A program made the translations under genes and the position numbers. A DNA stretch of 64,000 nt from an uncultured Lachnospiraceae bacterium (GTDB lineage: Bacteria > Bacillota > Clostridia > Lachnospirales > Lachnospiraceae): assembly GCA_948470335.1 (NCBI GenBank), contig CAOKOL010000006.1:1-64000 (forward strand), given 5' to 3'. The notes under the pieces are model-generated. The model ran no database searches. It saw nothing but the letters and a program-made list of their open reading frames with translations, and had not been told where the DNA came from. This document shows, one piece after another, positions 15,536 to 25,006 of the stretch (position 1 is its first letter; the number at the start of each line of letters is the position of its first letter).

Positions 15536-16483
15536 ATGATGAAAGTATATTTGGAATATGAAAAATTCAGGGAAATTTTATTGGAAGTACTGAGAGAAAT
15601 ATTTGGATACGCGGCTGTTGTCGTGCGTAAAATTTGTAAAGATAACGATGTGGAGCAGGAAGCATTCTGCATCCGTCCGAAAGATGAAAAAGACGTGGAA
15701 ATACCGCTGGCATACCCGGAGGATTGTTACCGGGATTATATGGAGTGCGGCATAAGTTTAAAACAGTGTGTGAAAAGGATTGTTGATATGCAAAAACAGA
15801 TGGAGCAGAAAAGTATATTATCTCAGACGAAGTATAAACTGATGGATTGGGACAGTATTAAAACTGAAATCTATCCCATACTGTTATCAACAGAATTAAA
15901 TCGGAAAAGTCCGGAAGGAGTAATCAAAAGGGAACTGATGGACCTGTCAATTGTTTATGTTGTCCGTTTAGTGACGGGAGAAGGCTGCTGCTGTCAGATC
16001 AAGATAACAGAGCCGATGTTGAAATCCTACGGTATTTCGGTTATGGAGCTTCATAACCAGGCGGTGTTAAATATAAAGAAGGATGGTTATAAACTCTGGA
16101 GAATGGAGGAGATGATTTCAGGTATTTTAAATGAGCAGGAGGAAACGAAAGAGAGGATAGAACCTGCTTCTGAATGTCGGTCGGTTGATGAGGCAGAAGA
16201 AACAAAAATGTATGTTCTGACTAATTCTTTAAGGATGTTTGGGGCGGCGGGGATATTAGACCGGGAATTATTAAAGGATAAGCTGGGAGAAAAGAATTAC
16301 TATATGCTTCCCAGTTCAGTCCACGAAATGATTTTTGTTCCTGCTGTAGAAGGAGCGGATTGGAAAGACTTGAATTGTATGATTAGAGAGGTGAATGAAA
16401 GTGAGGTGCTGGAAGAAGATCGTCTGTCTGACCATTGTTATTTTTATGAAGGGAAAACTGGGGAATTGAGAAGTTGCGCTTAA
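15536..16483 (+). CDS. DUF5688-family protein (second copy)
   Basis: 315 residues with the same architecture as the first copy, for instance KMYVLTNSLRMFGAAGILD and YYMLPSSVHEMIFV, but a different N-terminus (MKVYLEYEKFREILLEVL). The overlap with ribosome site ggaggg suggests start at 15536 or 15539. It is in operon with the JAB gene (8 bp gap) and ends in a terminator. The two copies are too diverged for recent duplication. Function unknown. Confidence 0.85.
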   Translation: MMKVYLEYEKFREILLEVLREIFGYAAVVVRKICKDNDVEQEAFCIRPKDEKDVEIPLAYPEDCYRDYMECGISLKQCVKRIVDMQKQMEQKSILSQTKYKLMDWDSIKTEIYPILLSTELNRKSPEGVIKRELMDLSIVYVVRLVTGEGCCCQIKITEPMLKSYGISVMELHNQAVLNIKKDGYKLWRMEEMISGILNEQEETKERIEPASECRSVDEAEETKMYVLTNSLRMFGAAGILDRELLKDKLGEKNYYMLPSSVHEMIFVPAVEGADWKDLNCMIREVNESEVLEEDRLSDHCYFYEGKTGELRSCA

Positions 16484-16489
16484 CTTGTG

Positions 16490-16529
16490 AGCTGGGGAGA
16501 GTTAGTTATTTCCCCAGCTGTTTTCTATT
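16490..16529 (+). terminator. Rho-independent terminator after the second DUF5688 gene
   Basis: Arms 16490-16498 (agctgggga) and 16511-16519 (tccccagct) pair perfectly around a 12-nt loop, followed by gttttctatt. It closes the JAB/DUF5688 transcript. Confidence 0.85.
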
Positions 16530-16637
16530 ATAAATATTGAAGGTTCTTTTATTCTAAATTAGAATCATATCTTTTTAGAATATAAAATGAATGCTTATAG
16601 GGTGGATATGTGTAATCATAGTAGTAAGGAGACGTTG

Positions 16638-16860
16638 AAAAGTGGAGAAGTATATTTTTTGTATATATAGATTTTGCCAGTTTTCCACTTTTTTTGTAGT
16701 ACCTATGAATATATGAAATCTGTGTTAGTCTCGTATAGTTGGCAGCTGTTATGGTATGAATGGCTGGAAGCAAGTGAAAGTATGTCAGTTTCAAAATAGA
16801 CATATAGCAATGTTTTTTAAAAAATATTAAAAACTGGAAAAACGTTTGTTTTTCCAGTTT
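16638..16860. other. Gene-free stretch with two hairpins
   Basis: Between the DUF5688 terminator and the next gene (16530-17026) I find no coding region. Two dyads stand out: aaaagtgga/tccactttt (16638-16646 and 16684-16692) with a T-run after it, and a perfect 13-bp stem at 16831-16843/16848-16860 (aaactggaaaaac) with a 4-nt loop. Either could end a small RNA or transcript. The TATACT at 16995-17000 could be the -10 of the next gene. Confidence 0.4.
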
Positions 16861-17026
16861 AAAATAAGGTGGTATTGGTATATATAGCTTATTATTGATT
16901 ATTGAAAAGAATGTTTTTTAGATGATCTTTTGGCCATTAGCAGCAAGCAGTATATAGATTTATAAATAAGGGTTTTCAAAATCCACAAATATGTTATACT
17001 GTATGCCATAGGGAGGGGATTTGTAT

Positions 17027-19237
17027 ATGGAGAAATTTATATTTGAATCCAGGGATGAGAACATAAAAGCAGATTTTAAATTATTATTCGGTGTTGACCT
17101 AGATGATGAAAAATATAAAAATTACGAAAATATAGAAAGTAGATGGAATGCGGTTCTTTCTGATGTATATGGGGATAGGAAAGGATACAGTGGAAATCAA
17201 TATTACTGTAAATTTTTAGAAATACTTATGCGTGTTTGTGTAGGTCATGGTAGTAGAATAATAAGATCGGTTGAGAAAACTTCCGCACTGATAAAGGAGG
17301 ATGAAAACCATTTATCAGAACTGATTGACGAGTTGATTGGAGTAATTGAGGGTTATACGGTATATGAACCTGATGTGTGGATGAATGCCTTTCTGTCCAT
17401 ACAATATTATGAATGGGAGAATAAAATAAAAGCGTCATTAGAAGGCACTGAACTTTCAAAAGGAGCTGTTTCAGTAAGTAATGGGATAGTGACAAATAAA
17501 AGCCGGGAGTTTAAAGTACCTTTTTACGAGTTTTCAAAGAGGGAACAACGTATGTTTAAGGGTTATGAAGAATCCCTGTTGGCTAAAAGTATTGAAATCT
17601 TTAATACGGAATATACAAGACATCCGATAAATGACAAGATAAAAAAAAGAGAAGATGAATCCAAAAGGGAAGAAGATGCAAGTGATTTATTAGGCTTCAA
17701 AGGCTATAGAAAACGAATAGTTCTAACTTTCTATACTGGGAAACGATATGAACGGTGGTCCCGAAAAAAGGTGTTGGAATTGGAAAATGAACCAAGTTTT
17801 TCATTATCAGATCGTATATTATTTTATAAAACAATAAATGGTGTATTATGCCGGAATATGATAGATACGATGGTTCTTCATAGAGGCGATTATGATATAG
17901 AGGATTATCTATATTTAGCTGAATGTTTAAGTTCATGTATGTCTTTGTCGTGGCAGAATTTGATCGGATGTTTATTTATTATTGTCAGTCGTTGGAGTGA
18001 AAAGCTAGAAGGGCATGTAGATGATAAAACGGAGACGCTATATTCTAAAATGATGTACTTATTTGAAGTGTGGATCAGCAGCATTAATAGGATTAATTTT
18101 CGCTTGGAATGTTTGTCAAAAGGGATGATATATCTAATACTAAAATATGAAGAACCGTTTTGCAGTGAATCTATATTACAGGAGAAGGCTGAGGAAGCAC
18201 TTAATATATTAAATGATTATCTTGCATTATCAGATAAAAAAAATAGATCGGAAGTAAAATTACGAGAAAATGCCAAAGAAGCACTCCATATATTGAATAA
18301 ATATTTTATATTATTAAATGAAAGATTTAATATTAAAGCTAACATACAGAAGAAAGTTAGGAAAGCATTTGATATATTTAATAAATATTTTGTCTTATTA
18401 GGTGAAAAAATTGACAAAGAAGAAATTGATCAAAAAGTTACACAACATATGAAAATTAAGAAAGCGTTTGGTATTATAAGAAATTATCTTAAGCTAATAG
18501 AGAGAGATAATGAGGTAGATGACGCGTCATGGGAAGAAATGATAGATGCTTTTTTAATTTTAAAGAAATATATTATGGCAGCTAAAGAGAAAATAGAGAT
18601 AGAAAAAATAGAGATAGAAAGGAAAAAAAGATTAGATAATGTATGGATGAGTCAGCCCACGGAACAGAGGTATTTTACAATGACAGTGCAGAAGGAAAGC
18701 AACCATAAAAATCCCTACTGGATGTATGCGATTCTCCAGCGTCATGTAATTGATTCGATAAAAAACTTACACAATATCTGTTCTCTGGACGAGCTAGATC
18801 AATTGGATGTGGATGAATTGGTTATGCGAGTATATAAACTGTATACTGATGAGTGGTTTTATTTTATGAAGAAAGCAAAGCAACTAAAAATTCCTCTTTC
18901 TCCGCCAAAATGGCATAAAAAATATATAAAAGAAGGAAAATATATAATTCCCCCCAAAGATAATAATAGGTTATTCTGTAAACTGGCAGTAGAGGCTATG
19001 GAAAAAATGGGTCAAGATGAGGTAAGCGTGGGTGAAGTATGGAAAATGAAATTAAAACAGAATTGGAAAGAACAGTATCCTGGCCATGAGCTCCCAGATA
19101 GGGTTTTAAATAACATATTAGAACATTACGCAAAATGGATTAGTAAAATGGAAAAACGGTATAATAAACAGAGAATGATGCTACATAGCCAACCATGTAA
19201 GTCTTTGTTTACCGAGAAAACAGAAAAAAATAATTAA
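17027..19237 (+). CDS. Unknown large protein with tandem helical repeats
   Basis: 736 residues from the ATG at 17027, which has a gggagggg site 9 nt upstream. No family recognised. At about 385-530 the sequence repeats a roughly 37-residue helical unit, seen as EALNILNDYLALSDKK, EALHILNKYFILLNE, KAFDIFNKYFVLLGE, KAFGIIRNYLKLIE and DAFLILKKYIMAAKE. These units look like TPR- or HEAT-like repeats, so a scaffold or binding role is likely. The protein is highly charged with no membrane segment. It ends with a terminator, 242 bp before the helicase gene on the same strand. Possibly a partner of that helicase; this is only positional. Confidence 0.65.
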   Translation: MEKFIFESRDENIKADFKLLFGVDLDDEKYKNYENIESRWNAVLSDVYGDRKGYSGNQYYCKFLEILMRVCVGHGSRIIRSVEKTSALIKEDENHLSELIDELIGVIEGYTVYEPDVWMNAFLSIQYYEWENKIKASLEGTELSKGAVSVSNGIVTNKSREFKVPFYEFSKREQRMFKGYEESLLAKSIEIFNTEYTRHPINDKIKKREDESKREEDASDLLGFKGYRKRIVLTFYTGKRYERWSRKKVLELENEPSFSLSDRILFYKTINGVLCRNMIDTMVLHRGDYDIEDYLYLAECLSSCMSLSWQNLIGCLFIIVSRWSEKLEGHVDDKTETLYSKMMYLFEVWISSINRINFRLECLSKGMIYLILKYEEPFCSESILQEKAEEALNILNDYLALSDKKNRSEVKLRENAKEALHILNKYFILLNERFNIKANIQKKVRKAFDIFNKYFVLLGEKIDKEEIDQKVTQHMKIKKAFGIIRNYLKLIERDNEVDDASWEEMIDAFLILKKYIMAAKEKIEIEKIEIERKKRLDNVWMSQPTEQRYFTMTVQKESNHKNPYWMYAILQRHVIDSIKNLHNICSLDELDQLDVDELVMRVYKLYTDEWFYFMKKAKQLKIPLSPPKWHKKYIKEGKYIIPPKDNNRLFCKLAVEAMEKMGQDEVSVGEVWKMKLKQNWKEQYPGHELPDRVLNNILEHYAKWISKMEKRYNKQRMMLHSQPCKSLFTEKTEKNN

Positions 19238-19240
19238 AGG

Positions 19241-19269
19241 AGGAAGGAGCAATAGCCCCTTCCTTTTTT
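19241..19269 (+). terminator. Rho-independent terminator after the repeat protein
   Basis: Arms aggaagg (19241-19247) and ccttcct (19258-19264), extended inward with one mismatch, then six Ts (19264-19269). It begins 4 bp after the stop codon. The rest of the gap to 19479 shows nothing further except an aaggagga ribosome site. Confidence 0.8.
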
Positions 19270-19479
19270 GATGTGTATTTAATGACATATGCTTTTGGCC
19301 GGTGTAAAGCTGGAATTTATCTGATAATGGGAAGTCTGTTGATGAATCTGAGGACAAACGATAAAACGAAAAGGGAAGAAGTGGGATAAATGGGAGGCTT
19401 TGATTTTTTTGTGTCAGAACCCTGAGAGTGCACAATGTGGTCGAAATAACAAGTAAGACCATAAAAAGGAGGACGAAAT

Positions 19480-21129
19480 ATGGGTACTGGAAGAAAATAT
19501 CTGACAGAAATAATCGGTAGGGATTATGAGGGGTGGAGAACGGATAAAATTTTTCTTAATTCACCTACTGGCACAGGCAAATCGACATTCATTGTTAGCA
19601 CTTTGCTCAATTATTTGACACTCAGAAAGAAGCGAATGTTTATTTTGTGCAATCGAAGACTGCTCAGGGAGCAGTATTGGCACCAGCTTTTTCGTGAATT
19701 TAATCGTTATTCGGAATTGAAAGAGTCTGTTGAGGTCTGCACTTACCAGGAATTGGCAGAAACTTTGAAAAAAGAATATTCTATAGATGAAAAGCTCCGT
19801 TCGTTCGATTGTATCTGTCTGGATGAGGTTCATTACTTTTACCAAGACGCAGATTTCAATGGCTTTGGCACTTTTGTCACTTTACAGGCGATCATCCAGG
19901 CTGGCTTTCCAAAACTGATGATCTTTATGTCGGCTACGCTTTCGTGTGTCAGGCCCATTTTGGAAGATACATTGAAACGGTGCCAAAAGTGGGCTGACAG
20001 AGAAATGCCCGAATTTAATTACGATAAGTTCTTTCGTATTAGGGAATACGGATGTGGCTGGGAAAACGATTACAGCCACTTGTGTTGCAAAACCGTACCG
20101 GATTTTGAAACCTTATGTGGAGTCATGGCAAACTCGGAGAAAAAATCTATTTTGTTTCTCGACGATAAAGAAGGAGCGGAAAAAATAAGGCAAATTCTCA
20201 GCGGTTATGAAAGTATTCAGGCATCTGATATCACTATTCTGAACGCAGAGAACCTTGATGATTCTAAAAATGCAGGGAATTTAAAACAGTTGGCCATTGG
20301 CCATCGGATGCCTTCAAAAATATTGATTACCACTTCGGTTTTGGATAACGGTGTATCTATCCATGATCCAGATGTGGAAAATGTTTTTATCCTGACCGAA
20401 TCAAAAACCAGCTTTTTACAAATGCTGGGGAGAGTGCGTTCGGAAGGAATGGGACAGATATCCTTGTATTTTATTCCTCAAGAGCCAGCCTATTATGAAC
20501 GGCGAGCGATTGGGTATGAGAATATTTTAAAGGTTATCGAATGGGCCGAACACGTAAACGTAGACAAAAAACGTTTCCCGATTTTCTATACAGTCTGGGA
20601 AGATAGTGATTCAGAACTAGCAGATATCTATCGAAAGATTTTTGTCCTTTGCCCCAAAAGATTTAACTTATTTATGGAAACGAGAGGTTGGGTACAGTGT
20701 TACTTCGGAGATACAATATTCTCTATAAATAATTTCACAAAGGAAAAAGTTGGTAACATGTTTATGGCATTAACCTATTTCAATGATCTGGCAATATGCG
20801 ACCCCATGAATGTTATCTTTGAGCAGATGTCATGGATAAGTAAAAATAAGGAGGAATTACAAGTGCTGAAATCGACATATAAGGAGCAGCGAACAAATGA
20901 GTTTGTTAATGCCCTGTTAGCTATTCAGTCTAACTCAAAAGAAGAATTTGTTCAAGCCAAAATTGGTTTATGTGATACGTTTCGGAAGGAGTTTTTTGCG
21001 GATATTGTCACTAAGAGCGGTTCCTTCTCTGATGAGAAATTGAAACAGATTATAGAACCCTATGGTTTGGAGTTGGTGATTGACAAGGATGAATCGAGTA
21101 AAAATCGTTACACGATTAGGTCGATTTGA
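19480..21129 (+). CDS. SF2 DEAD/DEAH-type helicase
   Basis: 549 residues with the motifs of a superfamily 2 helicase: Walker A GTGKST at 31-36, DEVH at 115-118, SAT at 151-153, and in the second RecA domain ILITTSVLDNGVSIHD and QMLGRVRSEG (motifs V and VI). No HNH, Zn or nuclease domain accompanies it. Strong aaggagga upstream supports the ATG. It lies on a mobile element in front of the recombinase operon; similar standalone SF2 proteins on ICEs are thought to serve replication or transfer, but some belong to defence systems. The preceding helical-repeat protein could be a partner. Confidence 0.85.
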   Translation: MGTGRKYLTEIIGRDYEGWRTDKIFLNSPTGTGKSTFIVSTLLNYLTLRKKRMFILCNRRLLREQYWHQLFREFNRYSELKESVEVCTYQELAETLKKEYSIDEKLRSFDCICLDEVHYFYQDADFNGFGTFVTLQAIIQAGFPKLMIFMSATLSCVRPILEDTLKRCQKWADREMPEFNYDKFFRIREYGCGWENDYSHLCCKTVPDFETLCGVMANSEKKSILFLDDKEGAEKIRQILSGYESIQASDITILNAENLDDSKNAGNLKQLAIGHRMPSKILITTSVLDNGVSIHDPDVENVFILTESKTSFLQMLGRVRSEGMGQISLYFIPQEPAYYERRAIGYENILKVIEWAEHVNVDKKRFPIFYTVWEDSDSELADIYRKIFVLCPKRFNLFMETRGWVQCYFGDTIFSINNFTKEKVGNMFMALTYFNDLAICDPMNVIFEQMSWISKNKEELQVLKSTYKEQRTNEFVNALLAIQSNSKEEFVQAKIGLCDTFRKEFFADIVTKSGSFSDEKLKQIIEPYGLELVIDKDESSKNRYTIRSI

Positions 21130-21200
21130 TTAGGATGATTTCCAATTAACCAGATTTCGATTTTAGCGATTATGATAAATTTTAAGGAGGAGAAAAACAA

Positions 21201-21464
21201 ATGATTACAAAACGAGGAAATTACTTTGGGGCTTATGCATTTAATGGATTAGGGGTTTACACAAACCGTTCCAAGCTTCGTCGAGATCAGGAGTATATGC
21301 GCGGGGAACACATTCAAGGTTTCAATACGAAGGAAGAAGCAGTACGGTTTGCGGAGAAAGGATTTTCTAATTTGCAGGGGACAGATTCTTTAATGGACAC
21401 AATACCGGATAACGATGATTTGCGGACTAACTGGTTTTTCTTCTATAAAAAGAATTACGAGTGA
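21201..21464 (+). CDS. Small viroplasmin/RNase H1 N-terminal-like protein
   Basis: 87 residues. YFGAYAFNGLGVYTNRSKL and then IQGFNTKEEAVRFAEKG match the small fold of the caulimovirus viroplasmin/RNase H1 N-terminal domain, which binds RNA-DNA hybrids or double-stranded RNA. Only that domain is present, with no RNase H catalytic part. A perfect aaggagg site precedes the ATG. It begins 70 bp after the helicase, so an RNA-DNA-related role for the pair is possible. Confidence 0.65.
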   Translation: MITKRGNYFGAYAFNGLGVYTNRSKLRRDQEYMRGEHIQGFNTKEEAVRFAEKGFSNLQGTDSLMDTIPDNDDLRTNWFFFYKKNYE

Positions 21465-21516
21465 TTGTTATTATGTAATTGTTTTTGATGGAGTGTTATT
21501 TGAAGGGTATGTATGG

Positions 21517-21678
21517 ATGAAGGAAACGGAATTGATAATCTCCAGATGGATTTTAACTGAATTAATGCGGCGAGGGATTATATCAGAAACATCCGTGTCA
21601 GAAATAAGAAAAAGATTGATATTTTATTGCTCGTCAGATGTTAATTGTGAGGGGGAGGACAGTGTGTGGGGATTTTGA
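21517..21678 (+). CDS. Small SHOCT-like helical protein
   Basis: 53 residues from ATG 21517 (gaaggg 9 nt upstream). The helical segment IISRWILTELMRRGIISETSV resembles short SHOCT-type motifs found before tandem recombinases in Clostridia. An in-frame ATG at 21415 gives a longer frame that overlaps the preceding gene and lacks a ribosome site. It overlaps the next small gene by 17 bp. Function unknown. Confidence 0.45.
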   Translation: MKETELIISRWILTELMRRGIISETSVSEIRKRLIFYCSSDVNCEGEDSVWGF

Positions 21679-21826
21679 ACTGAAAATGAAACAGGTTAAA
21701 GAACTTCAAGATGAAATTGATTTGAGGATTTGGGCAGAACAGAGGGTGGAATACCTTATCTCAGAGGGGATGATGGAAGAAGCTCTCGAATTGATAACGG
21801 ATTTTGAAAAGGAGGCGATTTTTTGA
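21662..21826 (+). CDS. Small acidic helical protein
   Basis: 54 residues if started at the GTG 21662, which lies 4 nt after gggggagg; an ATG at 21638 is the longer alternative. The sequence is a charged helix (VKELQDEIDLRIWAEQRVEY, then LISEGMMEEALELITDFEKE). Its stop overlaps the TTG start of the resolvase-like gene (TTGA), a sign of translational coupling. Function unknown. Confidence 0.5.
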   Translation: MCGDFELKMKQVKELQDEIDLRIWAEQRVEYLISEGMMEEALELITDFEKEAIF

Positions 21827-22923
21827 GTAATGGCAGAGGGATAATGGTGAGGAAAGACGATAGAGAGATTGTCGGTTACATCAGGACATTCCAATCATTG
21901 GAATCTATTTGTGATGTGCAGGAATCTCTCATCCGAAGGTATTGTAATGAGCATGCAATTTCATGTGGAAGAATTTTTCGTGACATTGGCTATTCTAAAA
22001 GGCGGCATACAGATGACAGATGGAAGGCCAAAAGGATCGGATTAGATACTAAGAATTGGTTACATACCTTTGCGGCATGGGAGGATATGTTGCTTGGCGT
22101 GATTGATCGTGAAATTGGTTGCATTCTCGTTGACACGCAAGCTCGTCTTTTTGATGGAGTGGAACAGAAACGAGTATTGAAACATCTGTGTACTGAGTGC
22201 GATGTTACGATCATCGAAGTGGCAAACTCTTTTCCTCCTGATAGCGCAGCAGCTGTAAGGACCACGATATATCATTACCCGGTTCAGTTCGGAGCAAGGA
22301 CTTGTATTCTGTTGAATGACATTGATGCGTTGTACGACTATGCCTCCCACCGTAAACGGTGGGAGGTGGACTCTCTTTTTCTTGATCTAAGTCCTAATAA
22401 CAGAGAAGAATTTGCCCATATGCTTGAAATGCCTAAATGTGATATTGTGCTGGTCAAAAATTTTTTTCATGTAAAAAGGCACACGTCATCATTTATTGGT
22501 GTAGTCAAGCAACTCCATAAAAAAGGTATTCGGTTAGTGAGCATGGATGAGGGGGAATTAAATATTAGCGATAAAGAATGTGTTGATCTGATGAAACAGC
22601 CATTAAAGGTCGTTGTGTATGACCATCATAAATCCGAATACCAAGAGGAAACGGAAAAGTTGCAGATAGAGAAATTTCAGGCATTCGTTAAATATAAGAC
22701 CAACGGATGGACAATCAGGAATATATATATTGATGGGATTAGGTCGGGAACAAAGGAAGAATTACAACGATTAATACACGATGCGGAGAAATATGATATT
22801 GTCCTGTTAGATAGCTTTGATAAATTCGGCGAAACCATAAAATTTACCAAAATAATGAAAAAATTAAATATACCAGTCTATAGTTTAAAGGAAGGAGTGT
22901 GCATCAGTGAAGCAGGGAATTGA
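21823..22923 (+). CDS. Degenerate tandem-resolvase-fold protein
   Basis: 366 residues, started at TTG 21823 with aaggagg 8 nt upstream (ATG 21844 is the alternative). Resolvase-type N-terminal folds can be traced three times: at 12-130 (IVGYIRTFQSLESICDVQES), at about 170-245, and at 261-360 ending KYDIVLLDSFDKFGETIKF. In the first copy, the position of the catalytic serine (YxRVS) reads YIRTF, so the active residue is missing; no copy is intact. It is coupled to the true recombinase gene (17 bp overlap), so it is likely a non-catalytic partner or regulator. The family pairing is inferred from fold-like patterns. Confidence 0.65.
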   Translation: MSNGRGIMVRKDDREIVGYIRTFQSLESICDVQESLIRRYCNEHAISCGRIFRDIGYSKRRHTDDRWKAKRIGLDTKNWLHTFAAWEDMLLGVIDREIGCILVDTQARLFDGVEQKRVLKHLCTECDVTIIEVANSFPPDSAAAVRTTIYHYPVQFGARTCILLNDIDALYDYASHRKRWEVDSLFLDLSPNNREEFAHMLEMPKCDIVLVKNFFHVKRHTSSFIGVVKQLHKKGIRLVSMDEGELNISDKECVDLMKQPLKVVVYDHHKSEYQEETEKLQIEKFQAFVKYKTNGWTIRNIYIDGIRSGTKEELQRLIHDAEKYDIVLLDSFDKFGETIKFTKIMKKLNIPVYSLKEGVCISEAGN

Positions 22924-24739
22924 TAAAGCGTTGTATTATGAGAGGGTCAGCACGACGCATGAAGAACAAGCCAACTCTTTGGAAAATCAGAGGGACATGT
23001 GCGAAAAGTATTTAAAGCGTCATCCGGAGATACAGCTTGCGGAACCTATAGATCGTTATTCGGAGCAGATTTCCGGGAAATCTGATGAAAGACCCAAGTA
23101 TCAGGAAATGATGAAACGTGTGGAACGTGGAGATATTTCTTATATTATAGTAAAGGATATAAGGCGTATATCCAGATCATCGGAGGTTTCTGCCCAATTA
23201 AAGAATACGGCTAAAAAATATGGCTTTAAATTTATCTTGCTGTCAACGGGTAGTGTCTATGACCCCAATGCCAATGATACAAGGCTTATGTATGGATTTG
23301 AAAGCCTGCTCGCCGAAGAAACGGTATACCGGCAATCAGAGTATGGACGTATTGCCCATCATCAGAAATGTGAAAACCGCAGGCTTAACAGAAACAATGT
23401 AACCTTTGGATACAGGTGGGATGATGAAAAAAAGGATATCGTAATAGATGATGATAAGGTTGAGATTGTCCGGACTTTATTTGACATGTATGTGTTTCAG
23501 GACAGTGGGATACAAGAAATAAGGAAATACTTGGCTGTTAATGATCTGCACTATTCGGCCAAAACAGTTAACAAATGGCTGATGGAATCCGCTTATATCG
23601 GTACATTCCATATTAATAAGATGGGTTCCGAACTTGGAGTCGGTTCAGGACAGAAAACGAAACGTTTTAGAAATCCTAAAGATGAGTGGGTTCCTGTTGA
23701 AAGACCCGATCTGGCCATCATTGACAAAGAAATATTTGACTTGGCGCAGAAAATTCGTGAGAGCAGACAGCATTATTATGAGGCGGATAAAAATGGTGTT
23801 TCGCAGGGAAGATTTCGGGGATCGCATTTGTTTTCTGCAAAAGTATTCTGTGCTGAATGTGGGTATCCTTATGTACATAATTACGCTGATAGAAAACAAA
23901 CAATAGGTATCTACAAAGATTCTTTTTCTATGCGACGCAAGAATGCATTGGAAAAATGTGAGAATAAGGATTTCTACCGGATTTATGAAGATGATCTGAA
24001 AGAAATCGTTGTGACAGCTATTAATGGTTTGGTACAGAATCATACGGAATGTTTTGACTTGCTTTTGTCAGTGGTGGAAGAAGTCCTCATGGATGAAAAC
24101 AGCTATAACAAGCATCTTGCGGCTAAAGAAGCTGAATTGAAAAAACTGAGCAAGAAAGCCGAAAAGACAAAGGCTGCATATATTGAAGCGCCTGGTTCAT
24201 TAAAAGCTGCTTTGGCCGAGGATTATGAAAAGATAAGTAATCAGATAATAGACGCAAAAGCAGAGATTGAAGATATAAAAGGAAGTTTAAAGGACAAGGA
24301 GGGTATAAAAGAACAGCTTATAAAAATAAAAGCGACTATTGATTCCTGGCGAGTCATTGACAAGGACATGATTAACCGGAAAATGGTGGAAATATTTATA
24401 AATAGAATATTGATTCATTCCAATGGCAATATAGAAGTGATTCTAAATACGGGCGAGATACAAAATTATAGTTTACCTGAAAGCAGCAAAAAGGAAAGGA
24501 ACTCTGAAAAGGGTTCCTTTTTTGATGCTGAAAAAGACATACAATATGAATACGGCAGAGGGCAATATGAAGAAAGCATACGGACTTTGATAGAGGAGAT
24601 ATTGATAAAGCGTAATAATGAAGTCAAATTACTGCTGTTCTCATACTCATATTTTCAAAATGATAACTGCGAGAAAGCAAAGCGAAAGGAGTGTAATGTT
24701 TTTACATATATTGGTGTATTATGGGCGTATATTAGGTAA
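22907..24739 (+). CDS. Large serine recombinase (integrase of the element)
   Basis: 610 residues. The resolvase domain (1-150) has the catalytic YYERVS with S15 and R13. The recombinase domain follows (VTFGYRWDDEKK onward), then a zinc-ribbon-like segment at about 320-360 with CAEC and only one later Cys instead of two, and a long coiled coil (390-480). It would integrate and excise the element by joining attP and attB. Its position 2.4 kb from the right junction in cpaF fits. The last 70 residues, after the terminator-like hairpin at 24496-24524, look like an extension beyond the usual end of the family (near LPESSKK). Confidence 0.9.
   Translation: MKQGIDKALYYERVSTTHEEQANSLENQRDMCEKYLKRHPEIQLAEPIDRYSEQISGKSDERPKYQEMMKRVERGDISYIIVKDIRRISRSSEVSAQLKNTAKKYGFKFILLSTGSVYDPNANDTRLMYGFESLLAEETVYRQSEYGRIAHHQKCENRRLNRNNVTFGYRWDDEKKDIVIDDDKVEIVRTLFDMYVFQDSGIQEIRKYLAVNDLHYSAKTVNKWLMESAYIGTFHINKMGSELGVGSGQKTKRFRNPKDEWVPVERPDLAIIDKEIFDLAQKIRESRQHYYEADKNGVSQGRFRGSHLFSAKVFCAECGYPYVHNYADRKQTIGIYKDSFSMRRKNALEKCENKDFYRIYEDDLKEIVVTAINGLVQNHTECFDLLLSVVEEVLMDENSYNKHLAAKEAELKKLSKKAEKTKAAYIEAPGSLKAALAEDYEKISNQIIDAKAEIEDIKGSLKDKEGIKEQLIKIKATIDSWRVIDKDMINRKMVEIFINRILIHSNGNIEVILNTGEIQNYSLPESSKKERNSEKGSFFDAEKDIQYEYGRGQYEESIRTLIEEILIKRNNEVKLLLFSYSYFQNDNCEKAKRKECNVFTYIGVLWAYIR
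24496..24524 (+). terminator. Terminator-like hairpin inside the recombinase reading frame
   Basis: Arms aaaggaac (24496-24503) and gttccttt (24514-24521), extended by one mismatch, run into T-rich DNA, exactly as in a Rho-independent terminator. It encodes KKERNSEKGSFF in frame. Comparable recombinases end just before such a point, so the stop codon may have been lost and the frame now reads through the old terminator. Confidence 0.5.
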
Positions 24740-24788
24740 CCAAATACTGTGAGGTTTGTAATATAGTATCAATTGTTTTAGAGAGTAA

Positions 24789-24811
24789 GGGAGAGGATGA
24801 TAACCTCTCCC
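24789..24811. other. Strong GC stem between convergent genes
   Basis: GGGAGAGG (24789-24796) and CCTCTCCC (24804-24811) pair perfectly around a 7-nt loop, 50 bp after the recombinase stop. No T-run follows. It may separate the recombinase from the convergent NACHT gene. A 72-codon frame at 24797-25015 has no ribosome site and is not annotated. Confidence 0.5.
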
Positions 24812-25006
24812 ATTGGAAAAATGTCACAAATTAATGCTTTTGACATATGTATAAAAAAGCTGGGGTTAAAAATTATCAAAACATTAATTGTCCTAATAAT
24901 CTATAGTTTGTATATTATAACCCTGTGGATTGTAAAGATTTGTCATAGATATATTAAACAATTAAAAATATACAATTTTAAAACTTTTGCGTCAAGATTA
25001 TATTTA

